Shown piece by piece: positions 56,414 to 64,000 of a DNA stretch of 64,000 nt. Origin of the DNA: Alteromonadaceae bacterium XY-R5 (lineage in GTDB: Bacteria > Pseudomonadota > Gammaproteobacteria > Enterobacterales > Alteromonadaceae); the NCBI GenBank assembly GCA_001660395.1, contig LXWE01000002.1, positions 372,001-436,000 on the forward strand, read 5' to 3'. The position numbers and the translations under genes were made by a program. The notes below the pieces were generated by a model that ran no database searches, had not been told where the DNA came from, and was given only the letters and a program-made list of their open reading frames with translations. How positions within the stretch are numbered: position 1 is the stretch's first letter; each line of letters opens with the position of its first letter.

Positions 56414-57253
56414 GTGAGTAATGTAGCAGCAGAACAAAATACCGTAGCGGTGCATATCGAAAACAACGTCGCCTGGGTAAAACTGAATCGCCCGGAAAAG
56501 CGCAACTGTATGAGCCCGAGTCTGAACCGCCAGATGATGCGCGTGCTGGACGAATTAGAGTTTAATGCCGATGTGGGCGTGCTGGTGTTAACCGGTGAAG
56601 GTACCGCGTTTTCAGCGGGAATGGATTTAAAAGAATACTTCCGTGAAACCGAAGCTCAGGGTCTGGGCGCAACTCGTCAGGCACAGCGTGAAGCGTACGG
56701 CTGGTGGCGTCGTTTGCGCTGGTACCAAAAGCCGACGATTGCCATGGTCAATGGCTGGTGTTTCGGTGGTGCTTACGGCCCTCTGTTTGCCTGTGATTTG
56801 GCCTTTGCTGCCGAAGATGCCACCTTTGGTCTGAGTGAAATCAACTGGGGTATTTTGCCAGGTGGTGGTGCCAGTAAAGTCGTGGCAGATCTGTTGCCGA
56901 TGCGTAAAGCTATGTATCACGCCATGCTAGGCGAAAACATTGATGGCGTGACAGCGGCTGAATGGGGATTAGTGAACGAAGCAATTCCGAGTGCCCAGCT
57001 AAAAACACGCGTTGCAGAAGTCTGCCAGGTGTTGCTGGATAAAAACCCGGTTGCCCTTAAAGCCACTAAAGATGCCATCCGTCGCGTAAAAGAAATGACG
57101 TACGATAACGCTGAGGATTATTTGGTACGCGCTCAGGAAGCCGCCAATAGTTACGATAATGATGGCCGCAAAGAAGGCATCAAGCAGTTTATCGATGACA
57201 AGACGTATAAGCCTGGTTTAGGCGCTTACGACAAGTCTCGTCAAGGCAACTAA
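56414..57253 (+). CDS. ech: Feruloyl-CoA / p-coumaroyl-CoA hydratase-lyase
   Basis: A 279-aa crotonase-family enzyme that hydrates hydroxycinnamoyl-CoA and cleaves it to the benzaldehyde and acetyl-CoA. The N-terminal IENNVAWVKLNRPEKRNCMSP and SAGMDLKEYFRETEA (near residues 61-75) are typical of Ech/HCHL of Pseudomonas. NGWCFGGAYGPLFACDLAF (near 113-131) forms the oxyanion hole, and the catalytic Glu is in GLSEINWGILPGGG (near 138-151). It begins with GTG after AGAGGAA at 56400-56406. It is the key evidence for side-chain shortening of ferulate or coumarate. Confidence 0.93.
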   Translation: MSNVAAEQNTVAVHIENNVAWVKLNRPEKRNCMSPSLNRQMMRVLDELEFNADVGVLVLTGEGTAFSAGMDLKEYFRETEAQGLGATRQAQREAYGWWRRLRWYQKPTIAMVNGWCFGGAYGPLFACDLAFAAEDATFGLSEINWGILPGGGASKVVADLLPMRKAMYHAMLGENIDGVTAAEWGLVNEAIPSAQLKTRVAEVCQVLLDKNPVALKATKDAIRRVKEMTYDNAEDYLVRAQEAANSYDNDGRKEGIKQFIDDKTYKPGLGAYDKSRQGN

Positions 57254-57265
57254 GGAGCCGCTGTA

Positions 57266-58750
57266 ATGGACTTTTTGGCATTTCAGGCCCGTTTGCGTCC
57301 TCAGGCGCTGGTCATTCGGGATCTGACGTTTCATCGTCAGTGGACGTATCTGGAATGGCATCAGCAGGTTGAACATGTTGCAGCTTGGTTGCTGCAACAG
57401 GGCATCAAGCAGGGTGACAGAGTTGCCGTGTTGTCTAAAAACCGGGCCGAGATTCTGGCCCTGCATTTTGCCTGTAGCCGCATAGGTGCCATTTTTGTGC
57501 CCTTGAACTGGCGCTTGTCTGATGCCGAGTTGTTACAACTGTATCAGGACTGTCAGCCTGCCATGTTGTTGGCTGACGCCAGAGGCGAAACTTTGGACGT
57601 TGGCTTTGATGGGATCGACTTGCTTTTCGGTCTGGCGAAAGCGCAAAAGCGCAAAGCTAAAGAAAAACAGGAAATCGATCACAATACGCCTTGTCTGTTG
57701 TTGTATACCTCAGGCACGACAGGTACGCCCAAAGGAGTGTTGCACAGCGAAACCAGCCTGATGGAAACGACACTGAATATGTCGCTACTGGCAGAAGTCG
57801 ATTGTCAAAGTTGCTTTTTGTGTGAAGCGCCCATGTTCCATGTGATTGGACTGGTCACATCCATTCGCCCGGTCCTGTATCAGGGCGGCAGTTTGGTGAT
57901 TTCTGATGGCTTTGTGCCCGAGCGCACCCTGGAACGCTTGATGGATCCGGCACTGGCCATAAGTCATTACTTCTGTGTTCCACAAATGGCCAATACTTTG
58001 CGTCAGCAGCCTAACTTTGAGCATCGCCGTTTGCGCCATTTAAAGGCAGTTATGACTGGCGGCGCCCCACACCCGGAAGTGCAAATTCGCGCCTGGCTGG
58101 ATGACGGGATTGCGATTGTTGATGGCTATGGCATGAGCGAAGCCGGAACGGTATTTGGGATGCCATTTAGTCTGACCTTAATTGGTGAAAAGGCCGGATA
58201 CGTGGGCCTGCCGACTCATCGCTTACAGGTGCGCTTAGTCGATAAGCAGCAAAAACCTGTTGGTACGGGTAAGCCGGGCGAAGTGCAGCTTAAAGGCCCC
58301 GGTTTGATGGTAGGTTTTTGGCGCAACGACGACGCGTTCAAGGCGGCTTTTACCGACGATGGCTGGTTTAAAACTGGTGATCTGGCGGTGCAGGATAGCG
58401 ACGGCTATTTCCGGATTGTCGATCGTGAAAAAGATATGTTTATCTCAGGTGGCGAAAACGTCTATCCGGCCGAGGTAGAAGCTTTGTTACTGAAACATGC
58501 ACCGATTCTGGATTGTGCCGTAATTGGCGTACCAGATGAAACCTGGGGCGAAGTCGGCTGTGTGTTTGTGGTACCTAAGCCCGGCCACCATCTGAACCCG
58601 GACATTCTGGCCAAGGTGATGGACGGTATTCTGGCCCGCTATAAATTGCCTAAGTATGTGGAAATAATCAAAGCCCTGCCTCGTAACGGCAGTGGCAAGC
58701 TACTAAAACATAAACTGCGCAAACGCCTTACGCTGTCTCAGGCCTGTTAG
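57266..58750 (+). CDS. fcs: Feruloyl-CoA synthetase-type acyl-CoA ligase
   Basis: A 494-aa AMP-dependent CoA ligase. The AMP-binding P-loop LLYTSGTTGTPKGVLHSE is near residues 148-165, the YGMSEAG motif near 289-295, GWFKTGDLAV near 368-377 and the C-terminal GSGKLLKHKLR near 479-489 with the acylation Lys. Length and context (after ech) support feruloyl- or coumaroyl-CoA synthetase. A ribosome-binding site AAGGAG is 8 nt before the ATG. It is the last gene of the operon, 12 bp after ech, and ends with a perfect terminator. Confidence 0.88.
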   Translation: MDFLAFQARLRPQALVIRDLTFHRQWTYLEWHQQVEHVAAWLLQQGIKQGDRVAVLSKNRAEILALHFACSRIGAIFVPLNWRLSDAELLQLYQDCQPAMLLADARGETLDVGFDGIDLLFGLAKAQKRKAKEKQEIDHNTPCLLLYTSGTTGTPKGVLHSETSLMETTLNMSLLAEVDCQSCFLCEAPMFHVIGLVTSIRPVLYQGGSLVISDGFVPERTLERLMDPALAISHYFCVPQMANTLRQQPNFEHRRLRHLKAVMTGGAPHPEVQIRAWLDDGIAIVDGYGMSEAGTVFGMPFSLTLIGEKAGYVGLPTHRLQVRLVDKQQKPVGTGKPGEVQLKGPGLMVGFWRNDDAFKAAFTDDGWFKTGDLAVQDSDGYFRIVDREKDMFISGGENVYPAEVEALLLKHAPILDCAVIGVPDETWGEVGCVFVVPKPGHHLNPDILAKVMDGILARYKLPKYVEIIKALPRNGSGKLLKHKLRKRLTLSQAC

Positions 58751-58765
58751 TGAGACAGATAAGAA

Positions 58766-58790
58766 AAACGCCCCGAGAGGGGCGTTTCTT
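58766..58790 (+). terminator. Terminator of the ferulate operon
   Basis: AAACGCCCC (58766-58774) and GGGGCGTTT (58779-58787) form a perfect 9-bp stem with loop GAGA, followed by a short T-run. It starts 16 bp after the fcs stop codon. Confidence 0.9.
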
Positions 58791-59214
58791 TTATTCTTTT
58801 AGCCGCAATCCTGAGCCCAAATATGCGACTGTGAATAACATTGCACCAGAAGAAAGGCTGTCGCTACCAAGGTTGGCAAACAGAGTGCGCAGGGTGAGCT
58901 GAGTTTTAGCACCCAGAGCAGCTGAAGATGCTACCTGTTCGGTCGTGTCCACCGGGAACTCTGAAGTAGTTACAAATAAGAATTTTTGTACTTTTCGCCT
59001 ATAGCAAAACCACCCCAGAAATAATGTTTTATCCAACGGATAAGTTTTATTGTGAAAGCCTCATTTCATCTGGTCTTAGGCGTATGCCTGTTGTAAAAAA
59101 CAGCAATTTAAATCTGCATGTTCATATATGAACTCTATGATTGAAATACAGGTGCCAATATTTACAGCATGCGCGCTTTTGCGCATCGTTACTGCAAAAC
59201 GAGCGGAGGATGTT
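58791..59214. other. Gene-free stretch before the RpiB-like gene
   Basis: About 420 bp between the ferulate-operon terminator and the next gene. A minus-strand frame of 81 aa (58791-59036) starts with TTG and matches nothing I recognise. Near the right end ATGCGC (59169-59174) and GCGCAT (59181-59186) form a perfect hairpin with a 6-nt loop, 29-46 bp before the next start codon. It may be an operator or leader structure. Confidence 0.35.
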
Positions 59215-59847
59215 ATGAAAATCGCGTTAATGATGGAATTTAGCCAGGCGGGGAAAAACCCAATCGTTCTGGAACAACTGCAAAGCGTGGCCAAAGAACA
59301 GGGTCATGAGGTATTTAACGTGGGCATGAGCGGCGATGAAGATCATCGTTTAACTTACATCCACCTAGGTATTATCTCAGCCTTGTTGCTGAGCAGCAAA
59401 GCGGTGGATTTTGTGGTGTCGGGATGTGGTACCGGGCAGGGAGCACTGATGTCTCTTAATGCCTGGCCAGGTACTGTCTGTGGTTACTGTATTGATCCGG
59501 CGGATGCCTATTTGTTCGCCCAGATTAATAACGGTAATGCCCTGGCCATCCCCTTTGCCAAAGGCTTTGGCTGGGGCGCTGAACTGAATATTCGTTATAT
59601 GTTTGAAAAGGCCTTCACTGGCGCCAAAGGGTTAGGTTATCCACCTGAGCGCCGTGAGTCACAAAACACAAACGCAGGTATTTTGAATCAGGTTAAAGCA
59701 GCGGCTGCCAAGCCGTTACTGGAAGGCTTAAAAGCCCTGGATCAGGAACTGGTGAAACAGGCGGTAGGCGGCGAGCGCTTCCAGTCCTGCTTCTTCGACC
59801 ATTGTCAGGATGCTGAACTGGCTGCCTACGTGAAAAGCTTTCTGTAA
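59215..59847 (+). CDS. dhuI: RpiB/LacAB-fold isomerase, DhuI-like
   Basis: A 210-aa sugar isomerase of the RpiB/LacA/LacB superfamily, longer than true RpiB (~150 aa) by a C-terminal extension. It opens with MKIALMMEFSQAGKN and has VSGCGTGQGALMSLN (near residues 65-79) and CIDPADAYLFAQINNGNALAIPFAKGFGWGAE (in two parts near 87-119). This pattern resembles DhuI, the isomerase that converts the unsaturated uronate DHU to the KduI-type product in alternative GAG or pectin catabolism. The symbol is a suggestion from recalled family features. No partner dehydrogenase (dhuD) is adjacent, and it begins after GGAGGA at 59205-59210. Confidence 0.65.
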   Translation: MKIALMMEFSQAGKNPIVLEQLQSVAKEQGHEVFNVGMSGDEDHRLTYIHLGIISALLLSSKAVDFVVSGCGTGQGALMSLNAWPGTVCGYCIDPADAYLFAQINNGNALAIPFAKGFGWGAELNIRYMFEKAFTGAKGLGYPPERRESQNTNAGILNQVKAAAAKPLLEGLKALDQELVKQAVGGERFQSCFFDHCQDAELAAYVKSFL

Positions 59848-60154
59848 TTAGCCCAGAACCATCGAAAAGCCGCGATATGTGCATTATCTGAAATACGTCG
59901 CGGCTTTTTTTTGGGCGCAGGAAACTGGCTCCCTATGAACTTGTACTGCGTTGCATCTGCCCTGCAGCATCTTAACAACCAAACGACTCCCCCTGTCTTT
60001 ACAGATAATCGAATTCGCCATGCGCTGGGGCGATAGGATCTTCGCCGAATGCCAGTCGCTGGCGTGATGACTATCGTGTATATTATTGCCCGTCGGTAGC
60101 GTCTTTGTGCGGTTGCCGGATTTTGTATTCACCGTGTGAGTGACAGGTAACGCC
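59848..60154. other. Intergenic stretch with a terminator, no gene
   Basis: About 300 bp between the isomerase and the Nudix gene. Apart from the terminator at 59865-59912, a minus-strand frame of 105 aa (59884-60201) has no recognisable features and overlaps the Nudix gene start. The last ~100 bp should hold the promoter of that gene. Confidence 0.4.
59865..59912 (+). terminator. Terminator after the isomerase gene
   Basis: AAAAGCCGCGA (59865-59875) pairs with TCGCGGCTTTT (59898-59908) around a 22-nt loop, followed by T residues to 59912. Confidence 0.8.
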
Positions 60155-60733
60155 ATGAACAAGAACATCAAAAATATTGAAAAGACCTTACTTTCCGACA
60201 ACTGGTATAGATTGCATAAATATGCCTTTGACTACCAGGCGCCGAATGGGCAGTGGCAGCGTCAGGAGCGTGAAGCCTACGATCGGGGCAATGGCGCCAC
60301 CATTTTGCTTTACAGCCCTGCGCAAGGGACGGTGATTCTTACCCGTCAGTTTCGATTACCTACCTATGTGAACGGCAATCCTGATGGGTATTTAATAGAG
60401 GCTTGTGCTGGCTTACTGGATGAGCTAAACCCTGAAGATTGCATTAAGAAAGAATGCGAAGAAGAAACCGGGTTTCGACTGAACAAGGTGCGTAAAATAT
60501 TTGAAGCCTATATGTCACCTGGCTCGGTCACAGAAAAGCTTTATTTCTTTGTGGCCGAATATGCCCAGGAGATGAAGGTGTCAGAAGGCGGCGGACTTGA
60601 ACATGAGCAGGAAAATATTGAGGTGCTCGAGATGCCGTTGGCGGAAGCTTTAGGCATGATAGAGCGCGGCGAAATTCAGGATGGCAAAACCATCATGCTG
60701 CTGCAATATGCCAAATTGCAGCAGCTCTGTTAA
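60155..60733 (+). CDS. nudK: Nudix hydrolase, GDP-mannose pyrophosphatase type
   Basis: A 192-aa Nudix hydrolase matching NudK, which hydrolyses GDP-mannose and other nucleotide sugars. The Nudix box is at about residues 83-102 (CAGLLDELNPEDCIKKECEE, with EETGF following), and FEAYMSPGSVTEKLYFFVAEY (in pieces near 111-131) is typical of the NudK/ADP-ribose pyrophosphatase branch. I start at the ATG at 60155, after AGGTAA; the upstream in-frame ATG at 60140 would include it. No operon partner. Confidence 0.9.
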   Translation: MNKNIKNIEKTLLSDNWYRLHKYAFDYQAPNGQWQRQEREAYDRGNGATILLYSPAQGTVILTRQFRLPTYVNGNPDGYLIEACAGLLDELNPEDCIKKECEEETGFRLNKVRKIFEAYMSPGSVTEKLYFFVAEYAQEMKVSEGGGLEHEQENIEVLEMPLAEALGMIERGEIQDGKTIMLLQYAKLQQLC

Positions 60734-60982
60734 GCGCTCTGATGTCTCTTAAGGTGATTCATCAGGTAGTTACTGTGTTGCGTTAACTACCTTGTGCGAA
60801 GCGGATACCCATGGTTTGGTATCCGCTCTCACACACCCATTATTATCAGTATTCAACGCTGATAAACACCCGCTTACATTCTCTTCCTTGAGCCCCGCGC
60901 CATAAGCCGCTATAACCAGATGCATTACCTGACAGGTAAAATATTAACGCGTTTTGATTACACCAATATCAGAGATAAACAT

Positions 60983-61147
60983 ATGCAAGGTATTCTGCGC
61001 TACGTGATTTTATTTGCGCTGCTGATGGCAGCGTTCTCTGCTTACAGCTTTGGCAGCCAAACCGGGATGTTTGTATTTATTCTGCTGGGGTTTGCGCTTG
61101 AAGGCGCATTTTGGCTGGGACTCTTTCCGATTAAACGAAATAAGTAA
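60983..61147 (+). CDS. Small two-segment membrane protein
   Basis: A 54-aa protein, almost entirely hydrophobic, with two membrane segments (near residues 5-22 and 30-47) and a basic end (FPIKRNK). The ATG at 60983 gives a natural start, while an upstream frame start at 60920 would add polar residues before it. No domain is recognised. Confidence is limited by its size. Confidence 0.5.
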   Translation: MQGILRYVILFALLMAAFSAYSFGSQTGMFVFILLGFALEGAFWLGLFPIKRNK

Positions 61148-61213
61148 CCTTTTCGAGGTCCGAAATATATCGCCCCAGTGGGCGGATGCTGTTGTTTTAG
61201 GATGAATGAACAC

Positions 61214-61624
61214 ATGACTCATAGTTATCAAAGGCGCTCATTTACGGCCGTGATGCTAATAACCATCGGAGTTGCCCTTTATCAAATGGCGGAGCTGGTG
61301 GCCAGCTTTACGGGCATCAACAATTCCGCCGAATTGATAGGGTTGCTTACGGCATTTAGCATTTACGTTTTAGGTGGCATAGGCGCTTACAGTCTGATTA
61401 AAGGCGCTGAGTTGCCCATTATTTTCGTAGCCCTGTTCTGGGCAACCCAATCAGCCTTTGTCCATACCAGTGGGTTTACCTGGGATTTGAGTGAAAAACC
61501 TATGGTGGGGTTTACTCCGGTCGCCGAAAATGAACTGCTGCTCAGATTGCACTGTGCGCTCATGCTGGTGGTATCGCTGGTATTGGCGTTGAGAGAGCGG
61601 GAGCCAAGGAATGTATCGCGATAA
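61214..61624 (+). CDS. Hypothetical four-helix membrane protein
   Basis: A 136-aa protein with four hydrophobic segments (near residues 12-31, 40-62, 66-88 and 112-130). No family is recognised. AGGA at 61199-61202 favours the ATG at 61214, although an in-frame ATG lies at 61202. It runs in the same direction as the small membrane protein, 66 bp downstream, so the two may be co-transcribed. Confidence 0.6.
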   Translation: MTHSYQRRSFTAVMLITIGVALYQMAELVASFTGINNSAELIGLLTAFSIYVLGGIGAYSLIKGAELPIIFVALFWATQSAFVHTSGFTWDLSEKPMVGFTPVAENELLLRLHCALMLVVSLVLALREREPRNVSR

Positions 61625-61683
61625 CCTTACGTAAGGTGAATGCCTGGTTACAAGATTGCGCTAAGCCCATGCGCTACGTTGGA

Positions 61684-62040
61684 TTACTGGATGATGTAAA
61701 CACGTCCTTCGGTTACCAGTAAGTCATAGTTTGTCGGGCAATAGCTTTGCAGCTGTCCAATCAGGGTATAACAATCATCCGTGTCGTCATTAGGTAAAAC
61801 AGGGCAGATACCGCGCGCTTTTTCTTCCAGGGCCTTTATTTTGCTTTCGTTGTGCTGCTTTTGGCCCTTTACCAATTCTTTGTTTTCAGCGATACAGGAG
61901 CGGCTGAAGGTACCATTTAACAAGGTCACCATCATAGTGTGAGCTTTGTCGCTTACCTCGGCTTTAACGCTGGTTTCCTTACAACCCAATAGCAGGGTAA
62001 AGGTGAACCCAGCAGCAAAAAGTGCAATCCCAGCTTTCAT
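61684..62040 (-). CDS. Small hypothetical lipoprotein
   Basis: A 118-aa predicted lipoprotein with lipobox LLGC (Cys near residue 20) after a hydrophobic signal. Five further residues of Cys lie in the mature part (near 49, 79, 90, 99), allowing disulfides, and a charged helical stretch is near 58-75. No domain is recognised. The coding strand is opposite to both neighbours. Confidence 0.65.
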   Translation of the reverse strand: MKAGIALFAAGFTFTLLLGCKETSVKAEVSDKAHTMMVTLLNGTFSRSCIAENKELVKGQKQHNESKIKALEEKARGICPVLPNDDTDDCYTLIGQLQSYCPTNYDLLVTEGRVYIIQ

Positions 62041-62184
62041 AGAATCTCCAATGCGTTGTTATTTGTTGTCGGCTTTGCGACGTATCGGAAAAGTGTAAGA
62101 GGCCAAACAGGCCAGAAAATTGAATGTTCAGGCATCGAAAATTCATCCCGGACGAATTAATAAACGATAAGTCCCGGGTAGTGC

Positions 62185-62206
62185 CTAAATAACTGTTCCT
62201 AAGTGT
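62185..62206. repeat. IS630 left terminal inverted repeat
   Basis: The left repeat differs from the complement of the right one at two positions, 12 (T/A) and 21 (G/C). Confidence 0.85.
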
Positions 62207-62289
62207 AGATCACCCCTTGAAGGGAACTCAGTGTGAAATGAGCGATCAGATCAGTCGCCAAACATTCACCAACCACATCCACACTGAGC

Positions 62290-63321
62290 ATGAACAGAAT
62301 ATCATTGATCACCCGGCCAGAGCGACGCCGATTAGAAAAAATCGTTCAACGTAGTAAGGACAAACGTTTTAGTCGTCGGGCAAATGCTGTGCTCCTGGTC
62401 CACAGGGGACTTTCTCGGAAACGAGTTGCAATGCTGCTCAGTGCAGCGCGTTCATCGGTAAACCGTTGGTGTAAGTGGTATGAAGAATCGGGTATCGAAG
62501 GACTCAAAGATGTTGAGCAAGGTAAGCCTGCTTATTTGCCTGGTGACGCGATAGTTCAGATGCTGTTTTTATTGGTCTCTTGGTCACCAAAAGACCTCGG
62601 CTACCAGCGCAGTCGCTGGAGTACCGAATTGCTTGCAAAGGTGATCCATGAAAATACTGGGATCTGTGTACACAGCTCAACATTGCGAAGATGGATGCCG
62701 GAACTAGGTATTGTTTGGCGCAGAGCCGCGCCCACCTTGAGGATACGTGATCCGCATAAGGAGGAGAAACTGGCAGTCATCAAAGCCGCTCTTGAGAAGT
62801 GTGACGCTGACCATCCGGTATTTTATGAAGACGAAGTGGATATCCACCTCAATCCGAAAATCGGTGCAGACTGGGGCTTCAGAGGAAAACCGCGGTTAGT
62901 CCCAACGCCAGGACAAAACGAAAAATATTACTTAGCAGGGGCGCTACACGCAGGAACGGGCAAAGTGCTCTATGTTGGGCGGCACTCAAAATGTTCCGAG
63001 TTGTTTATCCGGCTACTGGAGCCCTTAAGAAAAACATACCGGAAGGCAAAAACCATCACGCTGATCGTGGATAGCTACATCATCCACAAAAGTAAAAAGA
63101 CGCAGGCATGGCTGAAGCAGAATCCGAAATTTATCGTGCTGTTCCAGCCGGTTTATAGCCCTTGGGTCAATAAGATTGAAAAGCTGTGGCACGCCTTGCA
63201 CGAAACCGTAACCCGCAATCACAAGTGCACTGAAATGTGGGAATTGCTGCAAAAAGTTCGGAGATTTATGGAAACCGCCTCACCATTTCCTGGCAACCAA
63301 CATGGACTGGCGAGGGTGTAG
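62290..63321 (+). CDS. IS630 family transposase
   Basis: A 343-aa transposase of the IS630/Tc1-mariner group. The N-terminal HTH is near residues 28-60 (SRKRVAMLLSAARSSVNRWCKWYEE). The DDE catalytic residues are visible: Asp/Glu in FYEDEVDIHLNPKIG (near 178-192), Asp in LIVDSYIIHKSKK (near 257-269), and Glu in YSPWVNKIEKLWHALHE (near 290-306). The reading frame is intact from start to stop inside the terminal repeats, so the element may still be active. Confidence 0.93.
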   Translation: MNRISLITRPERRRLEKIVQRSKDKRFSRRANAVLLVHRGLSRKRVAMLLSAARSSVNRWCKWYEESGIEGLKDVEQGKPAYLPGDAIVQMLFLLVSWSPKDLGYQRSRWSTELLAKVIHENTGICVHSSTLRRWMPELGIVWRRAAPTLRIRDPHKEEKLAVIKAALEKCDADHPVFYEDEVDIHLNPKIGADWGFRGKPRLVPTPGQNEKYYLAGALHAGTGKVLYVGRHSKCSELFIRLLEPLRKTYRKAKTITLIVDSYIIHKSKKTQAWLKQNPKFIVLFQPVYSPWVNKIEKLWHALHETVTRNHKCTEMWELLQKVRRFMETASPFPGNQHGLARV

Positions 63322-63322
63322 C

Positions 63323-63344
63323 AGACTTAGGATCAGTTATTTAG
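63323..63344. repeat. IS630 right terminal inverted repeat
   Basis: Complementary to the left repeat at 20 of 22 positions. Its inner part (63329-63343) is identical over 15 nt to the solo copy at 685-699. Confidence 0.85.
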
Positions 63345-63665
63345 TATACCAGATGAAGAGGACCGCTGTCGCTGAAGCAGGAATCGGAAATGCTGGAAGG
63401 TGTCGAGGTGTGCCATTGACCGGAATGAGCGAAGCGGACATCTTTTCCGTTCCTAGCTTGACCTGAATTATCAATTATTCAGCGCTAACAATATCGAATA
63501 TCAACGGCAAAGTATGCTCAGGTCCTGTTGTTAGCTCTTCCATTCATAATTAATTTGATTATTTTTAATCTAAATTTAACATGATCTTCATCTTACAATC
63601 ATTCCATAATGGTAAATTTTAATACCTTGAATTGACGGTGATATAATTAATGATATGGTGATTTT
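63345..63665. other. Intergenic stretch after IS630, no gene seen
   Basis: About 320 bp without a credible frame. The left half (63346-63470) has ordinary GC content; from 63480 the sequence becomes strongly AT-rich, continuing into the next gene. A TA dinucleotide borders the IS right end. Confidence 0.4.
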
Positions 63666-64000
63666 ATGTTTAAACGGATTATTTTAATTTTTTCATTACT
63701 CCTTCCTGTTACATTTTATACAACAGATGTATTGGCCGATGGATTTGTTGAATGCTCGAATTGCACCGATGGTGAAATAAAAAATGCAGCTGCTAAATGG
63801 GCCCAAAACAATTTGACAAAAACTGATTATAAAAATGGAGTCAGCAAGACTGTTCATGTTTTAGATTTAGGAAAAAGAATGGTTGTTACATATTTAGCAA
63901 GATTGACATACGTTAAACCGCCTGAAGAATTTTTACCAGAAGTTTATGTCCCTATTCTGAGCGATATATCTGATAGTAGTGGCGCATCGAACATCATGAA
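63666..64000 (+). CDS. Partial exported protein of unknown function
   Basis: A frame starting at ATG 63666 is open to the window edge (111 codons, no stop). It encodes a signal peptide of ~25 residues (MFKRIILIFSLLLPVTF, cleaved near VLADG) followed by CSNC near residues 30-33 and a soluble beta-rich-looking domain. No family is recognised. The gene and its upstream region are much richer in A and T than the rest of the window, suggesting recent acquisition or a foreign segment beside the IS element. The 3' end is missing. Confidence 0.6.
   Translation, partial: MFKRIILIFSLLLPVTFYTTDVLADGFVECSNCTDGEIKNAAAKWAQNNLTKTDYKNGVSKTVHVLDLGKRMVVTYLARLTYVKPPEEFLPEVYVPILSDISDSSGASNIM

Larger units (their letters stand above)
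62185..63344 (+). mobile_element. IS630 family insertion sequence, complete
   Basis: A 1160-bp element bounded by 22-bp terminal inverted repeats: left 62185-62206 (CTAAATAACTGTTCCTAAGT and two more bases) and right 63323-63344, with 20 of 22 positions matching. One transposase gene fills the interior. IS630 elements usually duplicate a TA target; TA follows the right end (63345-63346), but the left end is preceded by GC, so the duplication is not intact or the left boundary differs. Confidence 0.85.

Noticed and set aside
58791-59036. Minus-strand frame of 81 aa after the ferulate operon
   Set aside because: TTG start, no ribosome-binding site, no recognisable domain; it looks like chance.
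59884-60201. Minus-strand frame of 105 aa overlapping the nudK start
   Set aside because: No domain, and it runs across a terminator and into a well-supported gene.

Overview
The window looks like a chromosomal segment of a free-living, probably marine or brackish gammaproteobacterium of the Alteromonadales type (Alteromonadaceae or relatives). This is inferred from gene order and family variants: a trp operon with a trpCF fusion, divergent from rnm-yciO-scpA-scpB-rluB; a TonB2-type locus (DUF3450, TtpC-like ExbB, ExbB, ExbD, TonB, TPR protein); a long (484 aa) GAPDH; and an AgcS symporter. No rRNA, tRNA, CRISPR array or prophage was seen.

Layout. 0-4 kb: small zinc-binding or uncharacterised proteins, then a divergent pair of an NDH-2-like flavoprotein and a three-cysteine Rrf2 regulator. 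3.6-11.2 kb (minus strand): trpL-E-G-D-CF-B-A-yciI-arfB, with a textbook attenuator that can be read directly (leader peptide with three consecutive Trp codons, 1:2, 2:3 and 3:4 pairings). 11.3-15.6 kb (plus): rnm, yciO, scpA, scpB, rluB, msrB. 15.7-30.4 kb: housekeeping and accessory genes (DUF2989 lipoprotein, GAPDH, M14 carboxypeptidase, AgcS, a zinc-ribbon/YeaC/DUF349 operon, a soluble four-PAS chemoreceptor, two VOC proteins, YaiI, a lipocalin, a periplasmic binding-like protein, asparaginase I). 30.6-32.7 kb: a hybrid histidine kinase.

Two aromatic-acid modules follow. At 32.7-36.7 kb lie an AAHS-family MFS transporter, an AraC regulator with a 10-bp homopolymer tract in its 5' end, and a one-polypeptide LigB+LigA extradiol dioxygenase of the gallate dioxygenase type. 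At 51.5-58.8 kb lie an AraC regulator, a solitary panB, and an operon for an AAHS transporter, vanillin-type aldehyde dehydrogenase, feruloyl-CoA hydratase/lyase and feruloyl-CoA synthetase. Together they suggest uptake of hydroxycinnamates, shortening to vanillate or protocatechuate-type acids, and ring cleavage. O-demethylation and the lower meta-cleavage steps are not encoded here.

Between these modules are a kelch-repeat lipoprotein, an RND efflux pair without an outer-membrane partner, the TonB2 operon, a LysR regulator divergent from a DMT transporter, and a second DMT transporter. The right end holds an RpiB-fold isomerase that resembles DhuI (unsaturated uronate isomerase), a NudK-type Nudix hydrolase, small membrane proteins, an intact IS630-family element with readable terminal inverted repeats, and the start of an AT-rich exported protein cut by the window edge. 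A 15-nt exact copy of the IS630 terminal repeat lies alone near the left edge.
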